Below are positions 6,095 through 11,735 of a stretch of DNA of 15,926 bases, one piece after another. The notes under the pieces were generated by a model. It saw only the letters and a list, made by a program, of their open reading frames with translations. It was not told the DNA's origin and searched no databases. Positions within the stretch are counted from its first letter, which is position 1. Each line of letters opens with the position of its first letter. The DNA comes from Anaerolineae bacterium (GTDB lineage: Bacteria; Chloroflexota; Anaerolineae; 4572-78; NAK82): positions 1-15,926 of the forward strand of contig JAUVPY010000010.1 of assembly GCA_030598425.1 (NCBI GenBank), in the 5' to 3' direction. Position numbers and translations under genes: made by a program.

Positions 6095-7543
6095 ATGAAG
6101 CGCAACATGTTGTGGTTCCTCGCCCTGGCTCTGTTGATTGCAAGTTGGCCGGCAGTCGTCGGGGCCTCGCCGCCAGCCGATGACCCGGGCTGGTGGGCCG
6201 AGTACTACGCCAATCCTGGCCTCTACGACAGCCCGACACTCACCCGCTACGAGGGCAACATCAATTACGATTGGGGCCGTGGCGCCCCAGCCCCTGGCCT
6301 GCCCGCCGACCATTTCTCTGTGCGCTGGACGCGTACCACGCACTTCAACACCGGGGCATACAAGTTCTGCGTGACGGTAGACGACGGCGTCCGGGTGTGG
6401 GTCGACGGCCATCTCATCATTGATCAGTGGAAAGTGCAAGGCGCGACCACCTATTGCGCCAGCAAGCAGCTTTCGGCTGGGGATCACAGGGTGCAGATGG
6501 CCTATTTTGAGAACACGCAGCACGCCGTCGCCAAGCTGCGATGGACGTCCGGGGAAGGCCCACCATCTCATCCCTCGCCCCCACACCGTCCTACGCCCCA
6601 TCCTACGCCTCCGCACCGTCCTACACCCCAACCGTCTCCACACGGCGACTGGGCTGGACAGTACTATGACAACAAGGATCTGTCTGGATCGCCGACGCTG
6701 ACCCGCACCGACGCCGACATACGCTTTGATTGGGGGCTTGGATCGCCGGCATCCAGTCTACCGGTCGACGATTTCTCGGCGCGTTGGACACGCGACGTGC
6801 ACTTCTCGGCTGGCACTTACAGCTTCTTCGCCAAGACCGACGATGGTGTGCGCCTGTGGGTGGATGGCTCCCTGGTTATCGATTCTTGGCAGGATCAACC
6901 GGCTACCACTCACAGCGGCACGCGCACTCTCGATACCGGCACGCACCAGGTAAAGGTGGAGTACTACGAACATACTCAATATGCCTCCATCGTCGTTTGG
7001 TGGAGCGCGGACGGCTTCCAGCCACCCCCATCGCCTGGCCCAGGCGACAAACCTGGTCCTGGTGGCAAACCTGGCCCCGGCGGTAAACCCGGTCCAGATG
7101 GCAAACCTGGCCCCGGCGGCGCGGTGACGGTAGACAACACCGATCCCGGCTTTCTGTGGGGCGGGCCACTCAGATCACGTTACACGGCGCAAGAGGGAGT
7201 GGGCGGCAGTATGTACTGGACGCACAACACCAGCGTTGAATGGGTCAACTATGGTCGGTGGACGCCGCACCTGGCGGCCCCGCGCGAGTACCAGGTTTTG
7301 GTCCACATACCGGAGCGTTACGGCAATAGCACCAGGGTCCGTTATCGTGTTCTACACGACGGACAGCGTCACGACCAAATCGTAAACCAAAACCAATACA
7401 ACGGTGAGTGGATGAGTCTGGGAACGTACTACTTCAATGCCGCCAACATAGGCAAGGAGTTTGTGTTGGTCTACGACAACACGCGCGAGCCTCCTGCAAG
7501 CCGTATGATCGCCTTCGACGCCGTAAAGTTTGTACCACGCTGA
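6095..7543 (+). CDS. Secreted protein with two PA14 domains, collagen-like linker and golvesin-like C-terminal domain
   Basis: A 482-residue exported protein. Residues 1-24 form a Sec signal peptide (KR, hydrophobic WFLALALLIASW, then cleavage near VVGA-S). Two PA14 beta-barrel domains follow at about 33-150 and 184-300. Each has the PA14 signature with paired acids: VTVDDGVRVWVDGHLIIDQW and the related DDGVRLWVDGSLVIDSW. Such DD motifs bind calcium and sugars in PA14 lectins. They are joined by a Pro/His/Thr-rich linker (about 152-182) and a linker of PGPGGK repeats (about 310-340). The last about 140 residues (VTVDNTDPGF to AFDAVKFVPR, with YQVLVHIPER and SLGTYYFN) resemble the golvesin/xly CBD-like beta-sandwich found at the end of many exported hydrolases. 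No catalytic domain is present, so a cell-surface or matrix carbohydrate-binding role is inferred. ATG 6095 has AGGAGG 8 bases upstream; an upstream ATG at 6065 lacks one. Confidence 0.88.
   Translation: MKRNMLWFLALALLIASWPAVVGASPPADDPGWWAEYYANPGLYDSPTLTRYEGNINYDWGRGAPAPGLPADHFSVRWTRTTHFNTGAYKFCVTVDDGVRVWVDGHLIIDQWKVQGATTYCASKQLSAGDHRVQMAYFENTQHAVAKLRWTSGEGPPSHPSPPHRPTPHPTPPHRPTPQPSPHGDWAGQYYDNKDLSGSPTLTRTDADIRFDWGLGSPASSLPVDDFSARWTRDVHFSAGTYSFFAKTDDGVRLWVDGSLVIDSWQDQPATTHSGTRTLDTGTHQVKVEYYEHTQYASIVVWWSADGFQPPPSPGPGDKPGPGGKPGPGGKPGPDGKPGPGGAVTVDNTDPGFLWGGPLRSRYTAQEGVGGSMYWTHNTSVEWVNYGRWTPHLAAPREYQVLVHIPERYGNSTRVRYRVLHDGQRHDQIVNQNQYNGEWMSLGTYYFNAANIGKEFVLVYDNTREPPASRMIAFDAVKFVPR
7034..7123 (+). 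repeat. Five 18-bp tandem units encoding a collagen-like PGPGGK linker
   Basis: Five consecutive 18-base units (7034, 7052, 7070, 7088, 7106) encode PGPGDK, PGPGGK, PGPGGK, PGPDGK and PGPGGA. Third positions differ between units (CCT/CCC, GGT/GGC), so the peptide pattern is kept better than the DNA. That suggests selection for a stiff, extended spacer between PA14 domain 2 and the golvesin-like domain. Confidence 0.85.
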
Positions 7544-7562
7544 ATCTCTGTCTGATAAAAAG

Positions 7563-7597
7563 AATCAGCGGGGTGGGACCGTCCCACCCCGCTGATT
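7563..7597 (+). terminator. Strong hairpin terminator after the PA14 gene
   Basis: AATCAGCGGGGTGGGAC (7563-7579) pairs perfectly over 17 bp with GTCCCACCCCGCTGATT (7581-7597), nearly without loop. It starts 20 bases after the stop codon and is followed by TGTATT. An A-rich run (ATAAAAAG) precedes it, so it may also work on the minus strand. Confidence 0.8.
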
Positions 7598-7678
7598 TGT
7601 ATTGGCGCCACTTCGATGCGGTGGGGACGTCCAAACTACGGAACAAGACCCCAAGGGATTAAAGCGCCCCCTGCTCGA

Positions 7679-7733
7679 GCCAGGTCCGTGACCTGGCGTT
7701 TTCTACGGTCCGACGCGCAGGTCACGGACCTGC
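7679..7733. repeat. Nested palindromic repeat in the gap before rlmI
   Basis: CAGGTCCGTGACCTG (7681-7695) and its exact inverse CAGGTCACGGACCTG (7718-7732) are separated by 22 bases. Each arm is itself a palindrome: GCCAGGTC-cgt-GACCTGGC at 7679-7697 and GCAGGTC-acg-GACCTGC at 7717-7733. The DNA or RNA can therefore form either two small hairpins or one long stem. It lies about 60 bases upstream of the rlmI promoter. Apart from this element, the terminator and the promoter, I see nothing in the 353-base gap 7544-7896. Confidence 0.75.
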
Positions 7734-7794
7734 TGCTAGCATTTCTCGACCTTAAACGAGCCGTGCTCAATCCGGCGGGAATCCGACCTTGTCC

Positions 7795-7823
7795 TTGACA
7801 TTTCAGGCATGCTTTGTTATCGT
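7795..7823 (+). promoter_or_regulatory. Sigma-70-like promoter of the rlmI operon
   Basis: A perfect TTGACA at 7795-7800, 17 bases, then TATCGT at 7818-7823, about 74 bases before ATG 7897. No other good promoter is seen between 7600 and 7897. Confidence 0.55.
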
Positions 7824-7896
7824 AATAGCTGGTGTGCGAGGGGTTGCGTCGGCTGAAGGACGGTAAGACGGAGTAGAAGGAGCACAGGATCGGAAC

Positions 7897-9090
7897 ATGA
7901 TTACGTCGCAGGTGGTGCTGAAAAAGGGCAGAGAGAAGTCGGTGCTCAACCGTCATCCGTGGATCTTCTCCGGTTCTATCGAGCGTGTCGAAGGCGATCC
8001 CACAGATGGTGACGTGGTGGACGTCTGGGACAACCGGGCGCGGTTCGTCGCCCGTGGGATCATCAACCAAAATTCACAGATAACGATTCGCATCCTGACC
8101 TGGGACCAAAATCAGCTAATCGGTGAAGGATTTTGGCGCGGGCGGCTTGAACGCGCCATCAGCGTGCGCGAGTCGCTGGCGGCCGACCCTCTGACCGATG
8201 CCTATCGCCTGGTACATTCCGAGGCCGATGGTTTGCCTGGCCTGATCGTGGATCGCTACGGCCCGTGGTTGGTGGTTCAGTTTCTTTCATTGGCCACAGA
8301 GACGAATAAGGCCACCATCATTAGCCATCTGGCAGATTTGACCGCACCTCAGGGCATATTCAACCGCAGCGAAGACACAGTGCGCGAAAAAGAGGGGCTG
8401 GTCCCGGTAACCGGTCCGATTTGGGGCGAGGTGCCCCCCGACCTGGTTGAGATCAATGAAAATGGTTTCCGCTTCCTGGTGGACATCAAGATGGGGCAGA
8501 AAACGGGATTCTACCTGGACCAGCGCGAGAATCGCAAGATTGCTGGTTCTTACTTCGGCGGGGCCGAAGTGTTGAATGCGTTTGTCTATTCGGGTGCTTT
8601 TGCTGTCTATGCCGCCGCAGGTGGCGCGACGCGCATCATCAACGTGGATACCTCCGAAGCCATATTGAAGTTGGCCGAGCGCAACATGCGCCGGAATGGG
8701 TTCGGCGGCCGCGAGGACGTTTATGCTGGGGCGGATGTCTTTGAGTTGCTGCGGACATATCGAGACTACGGATGGCACTTCAACGTGATTGTCCTCGACC
8801 CCCCCAAGTTCGCCGCCAGCAAATCACAGGTTGCAGGGGCCCTGCGGGGTTACAAAGACATTAATCTGCTGGGGATGAAACTGCTGCATCCGGGTGGCTA
8901 CCTCATCACCTTCTCGTGCTCGGGGGCCGTCAGCCCCGATCTTTTTCAAAAAGTGCTGTTTGAAGCGGCAGTGGATGCCAAACGGGACGTGCAGATTGTC
9001 GAGCGACTGGGGCAAAGCCTGGACCATCCCGTTCTGCTCACCTTCCCCGAATCACAATACCTCAAGGGCTTCATCTGTCGCGTTTGGTAG
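7897..9090 (+). CDS. rlmI: 23S rRNA (cytosine-5)-methyltransferase, RlmI family
   Basis: A 397-residue class I methyltransferase; E. coli RlmI, which makes m5C1962 in 23S rRNA, is almost the same length. An N-terminal PUA domain (about 1-75: VVLKKGREKSVLNRHPWIFSG is its signature) precedes the central EEHEE-like linker region (YRLVHSEADGLPGLIVDRYG). The Rossmann domain contains KTGFYLDQRENR (from residue 202), VLNAFVYSGAFAVYAAAGGA for SAM binding, VLDPPKF (Asp301-Phe305) and TFSCSG with the presumed catalytic Cys341. All key motifs are intact. AAGGAG at 7877-7882 and AGGA nearer to the ATG serve as ribosome site. It is the first gene of a four-gene operon and overlaps the next by 7 bases, or closely abuts it if the GTG start at 9096 is used. 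Confidence 0.92.
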   Translation: MITSQVVLKKGREKSVLNRHPWIFSGSIERVEGDPTDGDVVDVWDNRARFVARGIINQNSQITIRILTWDQNQLIGEGFWRGRLERAISVRESLAADPLTDAYRLVHSEADGLPGLIVDRYGPWLVVQFLSLATETNKATIISHLADLTAPQGIFNRSEDTVREKEGLVPVTGPIWGEVPPDLVEINENGFRFLVDIKMGQKTGFYLDQRENRKIAGSYFGGAEVLNAFVYSGAFAVYAAAGGATRIINVDTSEAILKLAERNMRRNGFGGREDVYAGADVFELLRTYRDYGWHFNVIVLDPPKFAASKSQVAGALRGYKDINLLGMKLLHPGGYLITFSCSGAVSPDLFQKVLFEAAVDAKRDVQIVERLGQSLDHPVLLTFPESQYLKGFICRVW

Positions 9091-9587
9091 ACGTCGTGAC
9101 TGACGATCCTTTGGCTCAGGTGCGTGCCTTCCTCCCCGAGCGGAACATCCTCACGCTGGCCACCCTTGGCCCCGATGGCGACCCGCAAGCGGCCGACCTG
9201 TATTACGCCGAAACCGATGACTTGACCCTCTATTTCGTCTCCATCCCCGGCAGCCGCCACGCGGTCAATATCGCCCGCAATCCGCGCGTGGCGGTTACCA
9301 TTCACGTTGACTCTAGTCAGTGGCGCGACATCCGGGGCGTGCAATTGCAAGGGACGTGTGCCCTCGTGACCGGCGCTGATCGAGCTAGAGCCTGGACGCG
9401 CTACACGGCCAAATTCCCCTTTGTCCTGGCCGACGCGGCTCTGGCCCGCGCCTTGGACAAGGTGAGCGTATATCGCATCACCCCCCGATGGCTGCGATGG
9501 ATTGACAACACTGCTAGCCTGGGTCATAATCGGGAGTGGGTAATGGTCGACGGTGAATGGCAGACGTTGGACCCTCCTGAGCAATGA
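9084..9587 (+). CDS. Pyridoxamine 5'-phosphate oxidase family protein (FMN split barrel)
   Basis: A protein of up to 167 residues with a PNPOx-like split barrel: NILTLATLGPDGDPQAADLYY (first strands), LTLYFVSIPGSRHAVNIARNPRVAVTIH (FMN-phosphate contact region) and RDIRGVQLQGTCALVTG, then a helix with YTAKFPFV. This layout resembles the YhbP/UPF0306 branch more than true PdxH, which is longer and has substrate-binding motifs not seen here. The reaction and cofactor are not established. The start is uncertain: TTG 9084 overlaps the rlmI stop, while GTG 9096 lies 5 bases after GGTAG and seems as likely. Its stop overlaps the next ATG (ATGA at 9584-9587), so translation is coupled to the methyltransferase downstream. 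Confidence 0.82.
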   Translation: MVDVVTDDPLAQVRAFLPERNILTLATLGPDGDPQAADLYYAETDDLTLYFVSIPGSRHAVNIARNPRVAVTIHVDSSQWRDIRGVQLQGTCALVTGADRARAWTRYTAKFPFVLADAALARALDKVSVYRITPRWLRWIDNTASLGHNREWVMVDGEWQTLDPPEQ

Positions 9588-10288
9588 CCTTTGATTCCGC
9601 ATCCAAAAAACGCGAATACGTGAATACCATGTTCGCCCGCATCGCTCACCGGTATGACCTGATGAACCGGTTGATGACGGGCGGTCAGGACGTACGTTGG
9701 CGGCGATTGATGGTACGTGAGGCGGCTCTGCCCCCGGGCGGGCGTTTCCTGGACATCGCCACAGGCACGGGAGACGTGGCCTTTGAGGCGCTGCGCCAAC
9801 AACCCGACTTGGCCCTCGTGGTCGGCGCCGACTTCACCTTGCCGATGATGCACGCCGGACAGGCCCGGGCCGCCGGTCGCCCCGTACATTGGGCGGGCGC
9901 CGATACGCTTTGCCTGCCTTTTCCCGACGACACCTTCGATGCGGTGGCCTCTGGCTTTTTGATGCGCAACGTCGTCGACGTGGGGATGGCTCTGGCCGAA
10001 CAATTGCGGGTCACCCGGCCCGGCGGCCGGGTGCTGGTGCTCGACGTGCCCCGTCCTCCCGACACGCTTGGAGGGAAGATGTTCCGTTTCTATTTTCACC
10101 GGATCGTCCCCCGGCTGGGTGGCCTTATCAGCGGCCAGCCCGACGCGTACGGCTATCTGCCCCGCTCAGCCGACAGCTTCTTGCGCCCCAGCCAACTGGC
10201 GGGGGTGATGGAGGCGGCAGGCCTGCGTCAGGTCCGTTACCAGATGTTAATGCTGGGGACCGTAGCGTTACATGTGGGGGTGAAGTAG
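9584..10288 (+). CDS. ubiE: UbiE/MenG-family methyltransferase (probable demethylmenaquinone methyltransferase)
   Basis: A 234-residue class I SAM-dependent methyltransferase. UbiE signatures are present: MFARIAHRYDLMNRLMTGGQD at the N-terminus, the SAM loop LDIATGTGDVA (residues 56-66), FDAVASGFLMRNVVD where standard members have the 'FGLRN' motif, GGRVLVLDVP, and FRFYFHRIVPRLGGLISG followed by YGYLPRSADSFLRP. The usual EFSKP motif after the fifth strand is replaced by DVPRP, and the FGLRN Phe-Gly is changed. It therefore probably performs the last C-methylation of menaquinone at the membrane face, but a divergent relative with another quinone or small-molecule substrate is possible. No other quinone genes are near. 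It overlaps the PNPOx-like gene by four bases (ATGA). Confidence 0.82.
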   Translation: MTFDSASKKREYVNTMFARIAHRYDLMNRLMTGGQDVRWRRLMVREAALPPGGRFLDIATGTGDVAFEALRQQPDLALVVGADFTLPMMHAGQARAAGRPVHWAGADTLCLPFPDDTFDAVASGFLMRNVVDVGMALAEQLRVTRPGGRVLVLDVPRPPDTLGGKMFRFYFHRIVPRLGGLISGQPDAYGYLPRSADSFLRPSQLAGVMEAAGLRQVRYQMLMLGTVALHVGVK

Positions 10289-10293
10289 GGGGT

Positions 10294-10425
10294 CAGGGAA
10301 TCGGGGAAACAGGAAATTGGGGAATCGGGGAATCGGGGATCAGGGAATCGGGGAAACAGGAAACCAGGTGATACGCCAGTCGCCTGATTCCCTGGTTCCT
10401 GATTCCCTGATCCCTGAGCGGGGCG
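10294..10425. repeat. GGGGAATC-type minisatellite between two methyltransferase genes
   Basis: Purine-rich 7-8 base units (GGGGAATC, GGGAATC, GGGGATCA) run from 10294. A 23-base unit starting CAGGGAATCGGGG occurs twice exactly, at 10294-10316 and 10341-10363. From about 10383 to 10418 the same motif appears inverted (CTGATTCCCTGGTTCCTGATTC...), so the two halves could form a long imperfect stem. It begins 6 bases after the ubiE stop and reads in frame into the next gene as GNRGIGDQ / PDSLVPDSLIP, which is not expected for a methyltransferase. Confidence 0.75.
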
Positions 10426-11123
10426 TTCCCTCCCTGGTGTGGCGGACGGGACAGGAGCGGCGGTGGGCGATGATCCGGGAGGGGGCCGGGGATCGACTCG
10501 AGGGCGGGCAGGCTCTCGACGTCGGCTGCGGCATCGGCATATACCTACGCGCCTTTGGCCGGTTTACGCCCCACGTCTTTGGGGTCGAAATCGAGGGCGA
10601 GCGGGCGCGCGAAGCACTCATCAACGGTGCGGTGGCTCAATCGTCGGCGGAGGCGCTCCCTTTCACCGACGGCGTATTTGACCTGGTGTTGTCCCACGAG
10701 GTCATCGAGCACGTGGCCGACGACGGGGCTTCGGTGGCCGAGATGGTGCGCGTGCTCAAGACGGGTGGCCGGTTGGTCCTTTTCTGCCCCAACCAGCTCT
10801 ATCCCTTCGAAACGCACGGTCATTATTGGCGCGGCGAATATCACTTTGGCAACACGCCTTTGATCAACTATCTGCCGGACCGGCTGCGGGATCGCCTGGC
10901 GCCTCACGTGCGGGCTTACACAGCCAGCGACCTGCGGGCGCTCTTTGCGGGCCTGCCAGCCCGAATTATCACCCACACCCAAATCTATCCCGGCTACGAC
11001 AAGATCGTGGCGCGCCGCCCGGGCCTGGGGCGTCTGCTGCGTTGGGGCACCTACCGGTTGGAGCACACACCGCTGCGCGCCTTCGGTCTCTCTCACTTCT
11101 TGGTGGCGGAAAAGACATCTTGA
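10368..11123 (+). CDS. Class I SAM-dependent methyltransferase (Methyltransf_11 type)
   Basis: The catalytic domain is clear. After LVWRTGQERRW comes the SAM loop LDVGCGIGIYLRAFGR, then FGVEIEGERAREAL (acidic strand-2 end), SAEALPFTDGVFDLVLSHEVIEHV (motifs II-III) and LKTGGRLVLFCPNQLYPFETHGHYWRGEYHFGN. The Rossmann core is followed by a C-terminal region rich in Arg/Leu. The substrate is not known. The PNQLYPFETHGHYW segment is typical of small-molecule or lipid/sugar methyltransferases. The start is uncertain because the N-terminus is made by the minisatellite. Possible starts are TTG 10317 (poor ribosome site), GTG 10368 (AGGA 6 bases upstream, used here) and GTG 10437, which begins just at the conserved WRTGQERR. 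Only the last two give a normal-looking family length (251 or 228 residues). It is last in the rlmI operon. Confidence 0.8.
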   Translation: MIRQSPDSLVPDSLIPERGVPSLVWRTGQERRWAMIREGAGDRLEGGQALDVGCGIGIYLRAFGRFTPHVFGVEIEGERAREALINGAVAQSSAEALPFTDGVFDLVLSHEVIEHVADDGASVAEMVRVLKTGGRLVLFCPNQLYPFETHGHYWRGEYHFGNTPLINYLPDRLRDRLAPHVRAYTASDLRALFAGLPARIITHTQIYPGYDKIVARRPGLGRLLRWGTYRLEHTPLRAFGLSHFLVAEKTS

Positions 11124-11174
11124 TCGCGAAGCCAAACAGGTGACGTCCTGTGGAAGGCGTTCTATAAAAAATTT

Positions 11175-11207
11175 AAGCCGCTCCCGGCACCGGGAGCGGC
11201 TTTGTTT
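11175..11207. terminator. Bidirectional intrinsic terminator after the rlmI operon
   Basis: AAGCCGCTCCCG (11175-11186) pairs perfectly over 12 bp with CGGGAGCGGCTT (11191-11202) around a GCAC loop. TTTGTTT follows on the plus strand. On the minus strand the same stem is followed by AAATTTTTTAT, a better U-run. It lies 52 bases after the last plus-strand stop and can end both convergent transcripts. Confidence 0.85.
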
Positions 11208-11318
11208 ACAGTGAGACCGGCTGTAGCCATCAGCCGGTCCCAAAAAGGAGGAGCAGAGGAGATTGCCTGGGCCCTGTAGCCTTGCGCGTCCTGCCGGACC
11301 ACGTTTCAACTGCAGGCC

Positions 11319-11338
11319 GGTGATCACACTTGATCACC
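11319..11338. repeat. 8-bp hairpin GGTGATCA-cact-TGATCACC
   Basis: A perfect 8-bp inverted repeat with a 4-base loop; each arm contains the palindrome TGATCA. It could be a dyad binding site or an RNA hairpin. It is not followed by a T-run, and no promoter adjoins it. Confidence 0.6.
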
Positions 11339-11460
11339 TTGGCAACTTTATTCTAACACACCTTGCCAGCCCGTGCTGAACGCCAACCCTACGCCAAATA
11401 TACGCTAATCAGGCCGACAACCGTCTCAGAGACCGTCTCACAACTGAGATTATAGTAGAT

Positions 11461-11498
11461 TCAGAAACCAGGTTTTTCTGTGAAAACCTGGTTTCTGA
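11461..11498. repeat. 16-bp perfect hairpin (TCAGAAACCAGGTTTT arms)
   Basis: TCAGAAACCAGGTTTT (11461-11476) and its exact inverse (11483-11498) enclose a 6-base loop. No U-run follows on either strand, so termination is unlikely. The AGAAACC(A/G)GGTTT-type palindrome is of the kind that recurs as an interspersed repeat in several bacterial groups. That comparison is from memory, not a search. Confidence 0.75.
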
Positions 11499-11509
11499 GA
11501 CACAATTAT

Positions 11510-11585
11510 GACTCACGGACAGAAAGGAACACGGACTTTAATTTGTCTATTCGTTTTTGTCAGTGTTCTTTTCCGTCCGTGAGTC
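11510..11585. mobile_element. 76-bp MITE-like element with 23-bp inverted ends
   Basis: The left end (11510-11532, beginning GACTCACGGACAG) and right end (11563-11585, ending CCGTCCGTGAGTC) are inverted repeats of 23 bases with 2 mismatches. The 30-base T-rich centre codes for nothing. Flanks read ATGACTC and GAGTCGA; no clear target-site duplication is seen. No transposase is present in the window, so any movement would need an enzyme in trans. A simple long hairpin RNA is the alternative. Confidence 0.5.
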
Positions 11586-11711
11586 GAAAATTCCGCTTGC
11601 GTGCGGCTTGGTCGCGTTAAGTGGTTTGCCGAAATAGATTGCATGGAAACCCAGGCTTCCAGGCTCCGTAGCAGCGCCAGAACTGTGCAGATCATTTCGG
11701 TGAACTACTTT

Positions 11712-11735
11712 ACGTTTCACGTTTCACGTTTCACG
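11712..11735. repeat. Heptamer tandem repeat ACGTTTC running through the PrsW stop codon
   Basis: Three exact ACGTTTC units (11712, 11719, 11726) plus ACG. On the minus strand they read as GAAACGT units. The last residues and the stop of the PrsW-like gene (CGT GAA ACG TGA) lie within the repeat, so repeat slippage could alter the protein end. Confidence 0.8.

Larger units (their letters stand above)
11208..11723. other. Gene-free convergent region with several hairpins
   Basis: I see no supportable coding frame, tRNA or known structured RNA here. Besides the elements listed separately there is an 8-bp hairpin GACCGGCT...AGCCGGTC (11215-11239), and GTCTC-a-GAGAC-c-GTCTC (11423-11439), three alternating palindromic half-sites, with another GAGAC at 11497-11501. 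11587-11711 holds nothing I recognise. Local base composition is lower in GC than the genes on either side. Confidence 0.6.

Noticed and set aside
5840..6643. 267-codon minus-strand frame across the PA14 gene start
   Set aside because: Arg/Gly-rich low-complexity translation antisense to a clear signal peptide and PA14 domain; no ribosome site.
9524..10099. 191-codon minus-strand frame
   Set aside because: Antisense to ubiE, whose motifs are clear; a GC-rich shadow frame.
10294..10425. CRISPR-like array
   Set aside because: The units are 7-8 and 23 bases, not regularly spaced, with no unique spacers and no cas genes.
10545..11327. 260-codon minus-strand frame
   Set aside because: Antisense to the methyltransferase and passes through the terminator stem; no family resemblance.
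11208..11460. Possible SRP RNA, 6S RNA, tmRNA or RNase P RNA
   Set aside because: None of the conserved cores (GGAAG-type SRP loop, tRNA-like CCA end, GAGGAAAGTCC of RNase P) is seen; only simple hairpins.
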